Assembly: GCF_001651855.1 (NCBI RefSeq)
Contig: NZ_LNQC01000065.1
Coordinates: 1 to 61,209, forward strand
Source: Sinorhizobium americanum
GTDB lineage: Bacteria; Pseudomonadota; Alphaproteobacteria; Rhizobiales; Rhizobiaceae
Direction: 5' to 3'
DNA length: 61,209 nt
This document shows, one piece after another, positions 35,401 to 42,648 of the stretch. Within the stretch, counting starts at the first letter, position 1. The number at the start of each line of letters is the position of its first letter. The position numbers were made by a program, and so were the translations under genes. A model generated the notes under the pieces. That model was not told where the DNA came from. It saw only the letters and a program-made list of their open reading frames with translations, and did no database searches.

Positions 35401-36456
35401 ATGATCAGGATATGGGCGGGGCACGCAGTGTCGCGACAGCAGTTCGCGATCTCGATTGGCGAGCTAAGAGACGAAGACCCTCAGAGCATCGTCCTCATGT
35501 ACAACGAAGGCCACGAGATCTTGTGGGGTTATGCGGAATTACCGCGTACGATCAAGTCGATCACCTCCATCGTCGACCCTGGCGACGGCAAGCCGGTCTT
35601 CGTTCCGATGAGCAATGAGGGAGACGTATACTTCCTGATCGGCGACATCCCGGTCGAAAAGATAGAGGGCGCCGGCGTGCTAAGCGATGACGCTGAAGGC
35701 TATGGAGCAATGTCGCGGATCGCGAGCGACAATGGCCGGCTCTATGCCTGCGGTTACGGTTCGCAGCTTTATGAGCGCCGGCAGCAGGACGACTGGGTGC
35801 GCTTGTGCGATTCCGATATGCCGGGGGTTGAGGATTGCGCCTTCTTCGGAATGGCGATCCGCCCTGGCAGCGGTCCTCTGGCGCTTTGCGGCCAGAAGCG
35901 GGTCCAGTACAACGATCCTACGGCGGAGCAACAGGCGCAGATCGACCGCGCACGCAGGAGCGGCGATCCGGATGGCGCCGATGCTCTCCAACAACGGTTC
36001 CGGACGATCCGCGTGCCGCCGTCAGCGGCGCTATACCTTCGCGATGGTGGGTGGACGGAAGCCCCGACGGACGCTCGCGGCGGCCTGAACGACTGTATCG
36101 TCATGCCCGGCGGTGACATCGTTGCGGTGGGTGACCACGGCATCATCGTGCGCGCAAGCGGTCTCAACGCAACGGAGGACCTCTCCTCCACCGGCCTGAC
36201 CGACGATTTCTATACCATCAGCCCGTGGCAGGGCGAAATCGCGATCCTGAGCGAGGCGGGAATTCATGTCTTCGACACGGCGTTCGCCTACAGGCGGTCG
36301 ATAGAGCTGCCCGCCGATCTTACAACGCCGAACCGCATGGAGGTAGTCGGACGCGATATCATCCTCTTCGACTATGGCGGCGTCGCTGTCTTCAAGGAGG
36401 ATCGTTGGGAGCGCATACCGATTCCCGACGACATGTGGGCCCTCGCCAGCGAATAG
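35401..36456 (+). CDS. Beta-propeller-like protein, candidate immunity protein
   Basis: I do not recognise a named family. The 351-residue protein has repeated short strands with G-x-L-Y-A-C-G-Y-G-S-Q-L-Y-E-R, G-G-D-I-V-A-V-G-D-H-G-I-I-V-R-A, and E-I-A-I-L-S-E-A-G-I-H-V-F-D, spaced like the blades of a WD40 or Kelch-type propeller. There is no signal peptide or membrane span, so it is cytosolic. It lies 117 bases after the PAAR-like nuclease, the usual place for a cognate immunity gene, and is the last plus-strand gene before the convergent VgrG set. The immunity role is inference from position. Confidence 0.6.
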   Translation: MIRIWAGHAVSRQQFAISIGELRDEDPQSIVLMYNEGHEILWGYAELPRTIKSITSIVDPGDGKPVFVPMSNEGDVYFLIGDIPVEKIEGAGVLSDDAEGYGAMSRIASDNGRLYACGYGSQLYERRQQDDWVRLCDSDMPGVEDCAFFGMAIRPGSGPLALCGQKRVQYNDPTAEQQAQIDRARRSGDPDGADALQQRFRTIRVPPSAALYLRDGGWTEAPTDARGGLNDCIVMPGGDIVAVGDHGIIVRASGLNATEDLSSTGLTDDFYTISPWQGEIAILSEAGIHVFDTAFAYRRSIELPADLTTPNRMEVVGRDIILFDYGGVAVFKEDRWERIPIPDDMWALASE

Positions 36457-36464
36457 CGCTGTCC

Positions 36465-36812
36465 TCAGCGTTGCAAAACCCCGTTTACCCTGAGATATTC
36501 CCTGACTTTCTCCAGGTCCAATTGCCTGATCGGGATAGGCTGTGCTGCCTTGAGCATTCGGATCACGAACAACTCGCCGGCCTCCGGGTATTCGGCGTAG
36601 CGCTCGCTGGCAATTTCCAGCCCGGCCTTTCCCGCCACGCGCAGACCGTCGAGATGCGCTTCCAATCGCTCGATCAACCGGTCGAGCCGCTCCTCGTCCA
36701 TGTCGGGATTCTCATACGGATGCAGCAGATGCCAGTCGTAGACCGTCCACAGGAATGCGGCCATTTCGGCATGCTGCCGGACAATTTCGCGAAGGATGGG
36801 TACGGCGGCCAT
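36465..36812 (-). CDS. TIGR02270-like protein, N-terminal part only
   Basis: The 115-residue protein carries the features I associate with the start of TIGR02270-type T6SS-linked HEAT-repeat proteins: an early R-Q-H-A-E-M-A-A-F-L-W, then L-I-E-R-L-E-A-H-L-D-G-L-R-V-A-G. Those proteins are usually several hundred residues, so this looks truncated, ending in Q-L-D-L-E-K-V-R-E-Y-L with its stop only 9 bases from the convergent gene end. No continuation is visible in other frames because that space is occupied. The ATG overlaps the stop of the DUF6484 gene. Function is unknown; possibly an effector-loading accessory. Confidence 0.55.
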   Translation of the reverse strand: MAAVPILREIVRQHAEMAAFLWTVYDWHLLHPYENPDMDEERLDRLIERLEAHLDGLRVAGKAGLEIASERYAEYPEAGELFVIRMLKAAQPIPIRQLDLEKVREYLRVNGVLQR

Positions 36813-37237
36813 CAGTTGAGGTTCACCGATCCGCCACGAATGCGGTTTGCGGCGCTAGCGTGGCTGGTCACATAGGTGCCGCGGATGGTGATATGGCCGT
36901 CTTTTTCCATGATGATTGTCGCCTTGCCGCAGCGAAGCTCGATGCGCTCGTCGCCGGTGATGCGCACGCGCTCGCCGTCCCGAACGACATTCGGCGTCGA
37001 AGTCTTGCGCGCCGGTTCGACGATCCGGCCAACAACGAGCGGCCGTGCCGGGTCTCCGCCCTCGAAGAGCAGCGCGACTTCGGCTCCGATCGTCACGGAC
37101 GTCAGGTCGGCAAGGCTGCGCGCAGGCAGTGCGGTTTCGCGGGGATTGCCAGGAAAGACTACCAGCGGTGCGCCTGCCTCAAAGCCCAGCAAAATCCCGA
37201 TCACCACGCCTTCAATACGTTCCCGAGTGTCGGACAT
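36812..37237 (-). CDS. DUF6484-type VgrG accessory protein
   Basis: The 141-residue protein has an OB-fold-like first half (G-V-V-I-G-I-L-L-G-F, then A-E-V-A-L-L-F-E-G-G-D-P-A-R-P-L-V-V-G-R-I) and a second half with I-E-L-R-C-G-K-A-T-I-I-M-E-K-D-G-H-I-T-I-R-G-T-Y-V. The latter mirrors the extreme C-terminal tip of the VgrG encoded just upstream (T-G-S-A-M-I-V-M-K-K-D-G-T-I-T-I-E-G-K-D-V). It is a small gp5-like spike accessory, co-transcribed after vgrG with a 13-base gap. The role is probably effector attachment or spike completion, by inference. Confidence 0.68.
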   Translation of the reverse strand: MSDTRERIEGVVIGILLGFEAGAPLVVFPGNPRETALPARSLADLTSVTIGAEVALLFEGGDPARPLVVGRIVEPARKTSTPNVVRDGERVRITGDERIELRCGKATIIMEKDGHITIRGTYVTSHASAANRIRGGSVNLN

Positions 37238-37250
37238 CTATGATTGCCCC

Positions 37251-39557
37251 CTAGTTCTGATTGATCTTGCTGCCCTTCCAAGTGACCTCGCCCGAAGCCT
37301 TGCCGACAAACTTGCCATTTGCGTTGACCGAAACATCCTTGCCTTCGATCGTAATCGTGCCGTCCTTTTTCATTACGATCATTGCCGAGCCAGTCTTGAT
37401 GGTGATTGCTTCGCCTGCCTCGATCACCAGCTTCTTCCCGACGTTCACACCACCATCCTGGCCAATTTCGACCAGGCTGCTCTTGGCAACCTTCACCGAT
37501 CTCGCTCCGCCGATCTGCGTTGAATCGTCCGCAGCGATTCTCGCGCTGCGGCCCTTGCCGATCTCGCTCATCTGTCCGCCGCCGATCTGGACGCTCTGGT
37601 CGCTGCCAATTTCCCAGCTGTCAGACGCACCGATGTCATGGCTTTGGCTGCTGCCCACACTCACCGACCGCGTCGCGCCGATGGTGTTCATCTGTGCCGT
37701 CCCGACCGACCTGGTTTCCGTCGCACCGACCGAGTCGACGCGAGACGCCCCCACTGTCACCGTCTGGACGATGCCGATGGTCTGGGTGTGGTTGGAGCCG
37801 ATCGTCTCGGTGGAATTCGAGCCGATGCTGATCGTTTCATCAACGCCCACGGTGAGCGAGCGATTGAGCCCGACCGTCTCGGTATCGTTGGAGCCGATAT
37901 TGACCGTGCGGTCCACGCCCACCTTGGTCGTCTTGTTGTTGCCGACATCCTCGTCGAGGTTCACGCCAACAGAATGCTTGGCATTGTTATCAATGCGGTC
38001 CGATTGGTCGTGCTGGACCAGCTTGCTGCGGTCATTCTTGATCAGCAGGTTGTTGTCCTTCTGCGCCTGAAAATAGACTTCCTCCGATCCCGCCTTGTCC
38101 TCAAAGCGCAATTCGTTCCAGCCTCCTCCGCCGGGTGAGGAATTCGTCTTCAGCCCCGATTGAGTGGCATTTCCCGGAAGCTCGTAGGGAGGCATTTCCT
38201 TCCCGTTATAAACCCTGCCGGTGATGATCGGCCGGTCGGGGTCACCTTCAAGGAAGTCGATGATCACCTCCTGGCCGATGCGTGGGATCTGAATGAACCC
38301 CCAGCCCGCGCCTGCCCAAGTCTGCGAGACCCGCACGAAGCAGGAACTGTTCTGGTCTTTCTTGCCAAGTCGGTCCCAGTGGAACTGCACCTTCACGCGA
38401 GCGTATTTGTCCGTGAAGATTTCCTCGCCCTTCGGGCCGACGACTGTCGCTGTCTGCGGGCCACGCATGATCGGCCGAGGCGTGATGCGCGGCGGCCGGT
38501 AAGTCAGCGACGTGGGCGCGACCTTCAGGCTGGCGCGGAAGGTCTCCTCTTCCGCATAGGCGGCGGGCCGGTAGCCTGGGTCAAAAAGGCGGTACTCGGC
38601 GCGAAGCACGAGATATTCCGCGTTTTGATCCTTGCGAGGGAAGTCTTCGAGCTTGAACGTGCATCCCGAAGCGAGCCCGCGCACAGTGCCGGCGGCTGCG
38701 ATCCGCCTGTGCGCAGCCTGGATTTCCTCGCGCCTTACGACGGCAACGGAATCGCCGCGACCGACGGTCAGGTGCGCGCCGGGATGACGGTAGTACTCTC
38801 CCTGTGATTCCGAATGACTGAAGGGCTGCGCCGATTGCGCCATCAGATCGGCGGCGGGCTTAGTGAAATCGTAGTCCGTGTGGGCATAGATACCCGGGTG
38901 GACGGAGGTTGTCGCCACCCATTCGGTGATATATTCCAGGTCCCGTCGCACCGGTTCGCCTTCCGCGCGGAACTTGACCGTCGCATAACCGGGCGCAGGC
39001 TTCAGCTTGTTCATGGCATCGGCAAGGATAAGGGTGTGTTCGCCGTCGCCATACTCGAAGAAATACATGATGCCTTCGTGCTCGAGCAGGCGTTGCACGA
39101 AGTCCAGGTCGTTTTCATCATACTGAACACAGTATTCCCGCGCCTCGTAGGAACCCTGCAACCGTTTTTCGAACTTGGCCGGCTTGTATTTAGAGAAGAT
39201 CTCCTCGGCGATTTCCGGAACACTCATGTTCTGGAAGATACGACAATCGGTTGTGTTACCCAACAGCCAGAGCCACGGCCGCACCTCGGCTTCGTAGTAT
39301 GCGAATCCTTCTTGTATGCGGATCAGGCGAAAATCCGTAATGAGCCCGCTGAACCAGCGTTTGGGATCCTGAGACTCACCCTCCACCGAGATTGGCTTTC
39401 CGAGGAGCTTTAGTGGGTCGACGTTCTCGTCGGAACTGACAAATCCCACGGTGAATGCAAAGCAGCGGCTGATTTCGTCATGGCCGATGAGATGCGTGAA
39501 GGTCAGCGTCCCGGGGTCTAGTGGCGTCCGGACGATTGTCTTGCGGTCTTCGGCCAT
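37251..39557 (-). CDS. vgrG: VgrG spike protein (TssI)
   Basis: The 768-residue protein has the gp27/gp44-like trimer base (about 1-370; F-T-V-G-F-V, E-G-I-M-Y-F-F-E-Y), the gp5 OB fold (V-K-V-Q-F-H-W-D-R near 405; S-Q-T-W-A-G-A-G-W-G-F-I-Q-I-P-R-I-G-Q-E-V), and a long beta-helix made of short repeats such as V-G-V-D-x-T-V-x-I-G-S-N (about 535-690). It ends in the spike tip (S-K-I-N-Q-N) with no C-terminal effector extension. I placed the start at 39557 (M-A-E-D-R-K) with GGGGG upstream; the open frame runs 47 codons further. It is the head of a minus-strand operon with the DUF6484 and TIGR02270-like genes. Confidence 0.93.
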   Translation of the reverse strand: MAEDRKTIVRTPLDPGTLTFTHLIGHDEISRCFAFTVGFVSSDENVDPLKLLGKPISVEGESQDPKRWFSGLITDFRLIRIQEGFAYYEAEVRPWLWLLGNTTDCRIFQNMSVPEIAEEIFSKYKPAKFEKRLQGSYEAREYCVQYDENDLDFVQRLLEHEGIMYFFEYGDGEHTLILADAMNKLKPAPGYATVKFRAEGEPVRRDLEYITEWVATTSVHPGIYAHTDYDFTKPAADLMAQSAQPFSHSESQGEYYRHPGAHLTVGRGDSVAVVRREEIQAAHRRIAAAGTVRGLASGCTFKLEDFPRKDQNAEYLVLRAEYRLFDPGYRPAAYAEEETFRASLKVAPTSLTYRPPRITPRPIMRGPQTATVVGPKGEEIFTDKYARVKVQFHWDRLGKKDQNSSCFVRVSQTWAGAGWGFIQIPRIGQEVIIDFLEGDPDRPIITGRVYNGKEMPPYELPGNATQSGLKTNSSPGGGGWNELRFEDKAGSEEVYFQAQKDNNLLIKNDRSKLVQHDQSDRIDNNAKHSVGVNLDEDVGNNKTTKVGVDRTVNIGSNDTETVGLNRSLTVGVDETISIGSNSTETIGSNHTQTIGIVQTVTVGASRVDSVGATETRSVGTAQMNTIGATRSVSVGSSQSHDIGASDSWEIGSDQSVQIGGGQMSEIGKGRSARIAADDSTQIGGARSVKVAKSSLVEIGQDGGVNVGKKLVIEAGEAITIKTGSAMIVMKKDGTITIEGKDVSVNANGKFVGKASGEVTWKGSKINQN

Positions 39558-39945
39558 GCGGAGAGTGCCCCCTGTCTCGTGACGCCGGCAGTCTTCGACA
39601 ATCAACCTACCATAAAGACCAGTCGCCTCGAAAGACGCATGTCCTTGCACCGCTCTATACTCCCAGTTTGAAGTATCGACCTCGAATCTTCCACTCAAAA
39701 ATTGCAGGTGGAGTCATTTCTGTTCGACTTGGTTACTCTCTAGGACAGAGCCTGAGCGGCGAAACCTGGCTGATTCACGCTGGCGCACCGAGATCCGGCC
39801 AGAAAATGAGCGGGGAACAACCTTTCACATTTGCAAACGACCCTGTTTTTTCCCGGCTGCGGAACTGCAAAATTTGCACTACTATGGCTATGCAAATATT
39901 CTCGCTAAGCAATCGAACGAAGCAGCAATTAGGCTGACGGCGCCA
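39558..39945. other. Divergent intergenic region between vgrG and caspase gene
   Basis: This stretch of about 388 bases separates two divergent starts and should hold both promoters. It is AT-richer from about 39650. No ribosome binding site supports the extended upstream frames on either strand, so I see no extra gene. No promoter hexamers could be fixed with confidence. Confidence 0.4.
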
Positions 39946-42084
39946 ATGGCACAGAATATTTCTTCCTTTCGGCTGAAATGGACTTTCCTGCTTCCACTGG
40001 TGGCGCTTCTCTTAGCGGCGTTCTCATCGATGGCCTACGCGGAACGGCGAGCGGCTATCGTGGTTGGAAACGGCGAATACGAGTTTGCGCCTCTGGCAAA
40101 TCCGAAAAACGACTCGAAGCTGATCGCCGCGACGCTGACGGAGCTTGGCTTCGATGTCCTACTTTTCTACGACGTCAAAAAAGCAGTCGTCGATGACCTC
40201 GAAAATGCAATCCGCACCCATCTTCTCGGCGCCGATATGGCTATCCTCTACTATGCGGGCCATGCGTTGCAGCACGAAGGGCGAAACCTGCTGCTGCCCG
40301 TCGATGTAAGAACGGGATCGCCGAAGGAGGTCATTGATGACGCCATCGCGCTCAATTCACTCATTGACATCGTGAAGGACGATCCGGTTGGCGTCAAACT
40401 GATCATCCTTGACGCCTGCCGCAACAATCCCCTCACCTCCCAAAAGGGACTGGAGGAGGGTCTGGCGAATATCGAGGCCGGCGCAGGCCAGGTTCTCATC
40501 GCCTTTGCCACAGGCGCCGGCGAAGTGGCTTATGACGGTACAGGCGTGAACAGCCCCTATTCTTCGGCGCTTGCGAATGCGCTTCAGCAGCCCGGACTCG
40601 ACGTTTATGACACATTCAGAACAGTGCGCGGAGATGTGCGGCTCGCTACCAACGGATCGCAGATACCGTGGATCACTGGCTCGATTGAGACAAGGTTCGT
40701 CTTTCGCCCGGGCGACATCAAATCGGCACCGGAGGGCTCGGCTCGTAACGGGGAACTGACGCTCGATCGGGTGCTCTGGCACTTCATTCAGGACAGTCCC
40801 GACCCGACGGATTTCGAACGCTTCGTAAAGGCATTTCCAAAGAGCCAGCTTGCGGCGGAAGCGCTTGAACGAAGCAAACTCCAGATTGCTGCCTTGCATG
40901 AGCGTGGGCTATTTGTCACTGGCGCACTTGCTGCCACACCGATTTCCACCGAGGCGCCCTTGAGTGCGAAGACTGCAGCCGCTGGTGAGGAGTTTGTTTT
41001 TCAGCAAGCCGGCGAACGCGCCGTAAGTGAGACTTTTCGTGTCTGGCCGCGCGAAATGCCAGCCACGCAAAGCGGAATGAAAACGCTTGTCACGGATTGC
41101 GACCTCTACGCAGCCGATCCAAACGACCCGCAACGCGTTGTACCTGGTGTCACAAACGGGCTCGTCAATGTCCGCGATGGGCTGCGAGCCTGTGGTTTCG
41201 CGCTTGCTGCAAATCCCACAAATCCGCGCCTGCAGTACCAGTTTGGCCGGGTTCTGGAAATAGCCCGGCGCTATGAATGGGCCGAACACTTTTACGAGCT
41301 CGCCAGCGAACAACAATACAGCGCCGCACTCGTCAACCTCGGATATATGGCGCGCGTCGGGATGGGTCGTGAGGTGGATTTCAAGCGTGCCTTCGATCTG
41401 TACATGAAGGCGGCGTCTCTCGGAAATCTCAGGGCAAGGACGAATGTCGGATCAGCTTACATACGTGGCCAAGGAGTGCCGAAAATCCCCGAGGAAGGGA
41501 TCCTCTGGTACAGGCTTGCAGCATCGAGTGGCTGGTCGAATGCAATCAACGCGCTGGGCGACAGCTTCCGCCGCGGCACGGGTGTGAAGAAGGATGATAT
41601 CGAGGCGACAAAACTTTATTCTGCAGCCGCCGATGCCGGGCAGATCGACGCGATTAATAATCTCGGCCGTGCCTATGTCAGCGGCTTGGGCGTGCGAAAG
41701 GACGTCAAACGAGGACTGGATCTGATGCTCCGTGCGACGGAGATGGGCAACCAGTATGCGCCACTCTACGCAGGGCGCCTTCTCCTGAAGGGAGATGGCA
41801 AGGTGCCCCGCGATGCCAATCGCGCACTTTCGTTGTTTGAATTGTCAGCGCGCCGGGGCTTTGAGGACGCCTATCTCGAGCTCGCCAAAGGTTACGCGGA
41901 AGGTTCCTTTGCGCGTGGAAAGCCGGACATGCGGCGCGCATATTTCAATGCAACGCTGGCAACCCGCTTCAAGGTCGAAGGGGCGGATAAAACGAGGACA
42001 GCAGTTGGCGAGAAACTCGATGCCGCCGCACGAAAAGCGGTCGAGGAAGAGGTTGAACTATTTGTTCAGCAGAACGGGCTTTGA
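39946..42084 (+). CDS. Secreted caspase-like protease with Sel1 repeats
   Basis: The 712-residue protein has a signal peptide (F-L-L-P-L-V-A-L-L-L-A-A-F, cleavage after A-Y-A), a peptidase C14 caspase domain (about 35-260) with catalytic His in Y-Y-A-G-H (about 106) and Cys in L-D-A-C-R-N-N-P (about 158), a middle linker, and C-terminal Sel1-like repeats (about 420-700; repeated A-x-x-L-G-x-x-Y-x-x-G-x-G-V). Rhizobial genomes often encode such periplasmic caspase-fold proteins of unknown substrate. The start at 39946 is chosen because the signal peptide begins there; the frame is open 24 codons upstream. It lies at the edge of the T6SS region, but no direct link is evident. Confidence 0.87.
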   Translation: MAQNISSFRLKWTFLLPLVALLLAAFSSMAYAERRAAIVVGNGEYEFAPLANPKNDSKLIAATLTELGFDVLLFYDVKKAVVDDLENAIRTHLLGADMAILYYAGHALQHEGRNLLLPVDVRTGSPKEVIDDAIALNSLIDIVKDDPVGVKLIILDACRNNPLTSQKGLEEGLANIEAGAGQVLIAFATGAGEVAYDGTGVNSPYSSALANALQQPGLDVYDTFRTVRGDVRLATNGSQIPWITGSIETRFVFRPGDIKSAPEGSARNGELTLDRVLWHFIQDSPDPTDFERFVKAFPKSQLAAEALERSKLQIAALHERGLFVTGALAATPISTEAPLSAKTAAAGEEFVFQQAGERAVSETFRVWPREMPATQSGMKTLVTDCDLYAADPNDPQRVVPGVTNGLVNVRDGLRACGFALAANPTNPRLQYQFGRVLEIARRYEWAEHFYELASEQQYSAALVNLGYMARVGMGREVDFKRAFDLYMKAASLGNLRARTNVGSAYIRGQGVPKIPEEGILWYRLAASSGWSNAINALGDSFRRGTGVKKDDIEATKLYSAAADAGQIDAINNLGRAYVSGLGVRKDVKRGLDLMLRATEMGNQYAPLYAGRLLLKGDGKVPRDANRALSLFELSARRGFEDAYLELAKGYAEGSFARGKPDMRRAYFNATLATRFKVEGADKTRTAVGEKLDAAARKAVEEEVELFVQQNGL

Positions 42085-42129
42085 AATTGTATTTGTTATG
42101 ACGTGGGTTTAGGAAGCACAGGAGTGGCA

Positions 42130-42648
42130 GTGCGCTGGATTATCGACAGAGCCGGCTCGTACTTTTCGTTGAGCAGGCCCAACAGAATTGTGAGCGCCAA
42201 CGATTCTGTTGAGGAAGAGAGGAGCCTGAATTATCTCTTCCAGGACCCCACGCTCGAGGCAAATCCCAGAAGCTTGATCTCCGTCTTGGGCACAATGCCC
42301 GCCAATCTTGTCGAGATTCTTGACACGACGGTAAAAGCTTGCAGAGGCAACACCGAATTTCCAATTGTGGTACTGTCAGAATTGCGGGTGGATTTGATTG
42401 CTGCCCGTTCCGCTCCGTTGGAATTCCTTCCCACGCATCGGCACCTACCATCAGTGCCACCGGAAAACTATGGCCGATATATTCGCCAGCGCTGGGCACT
42501 GATCCTGGCGAAATGGGACATTTCCAACGAAATTGCACTGTCGTCGAGCATCGATGAGTTTCTTACCGATCAGATCGGCGAAAACATCGTCCAACAGCTC
42601 ACGTGCGAGCAATCGAGGCATGCAAAGGGCGGTCAGCGCGAATACTAA
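42130..42648 (+). CDS. Hypothetical protein of about 172 residues
   Basis: I do not recognise this protein. It has no signal peptide, membrane span or metal motif. Features seen are an acidic helical C-terminus (S-I-D-E-F-L-T-D-Q-I-G-E-N-I) and a hydrophobic strand F-P-I-V-V-L-S-E-L. The GTG at 42130 has AGGAG 5-6 bases upstream; the frame opens at 42103. It follows the caspase gene by about 45 bases in the same direction, so they may be co-transcribed. Its 3' end overlaps the tail of the convergent glycosyltransferase by 50 bases, which lowers confidence that both ends are right. Confidence 0.5.
   Translation: MRWIIDRAGSYFSLSRPNRIVSANDSVEEERSLNYLFQDPTLEANPRSLISVLGTMPANLVEILDTTVKACRGNTEFPIVVLSELRVDLIAARSAPLEFLPTHRHLPSVPPENYGRYIRQRWALILAKWDISNEIALSSSIDEFLTDQIGENIVQQLTCEQSRHAKGGQREY

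Noticed and set aside
37600..38000. Short direct repeats suggesting a CRISPR or tandem repeat array
   Set aside because: They encode the periodic beta-helix of VgrG and have no unique spacers.
37261..38070. Plus-strand frame with many repeated residues opposite vgrG
   Set aside because: The repeats mirror the beta-helix repeats of vgrG on the other strand.
39820..39890. Possible sigma-54 promoter (GG-N10-GC) before the caspase gene
   Set aside because: Only the minimal spacing is met; the rest of the consensus is absent.
42103..42129. Earlier GTG starts for the hypothetical gene
   Set aside because: They lack a binding site; the GTG at 42130 has AGGAG at good spacing.
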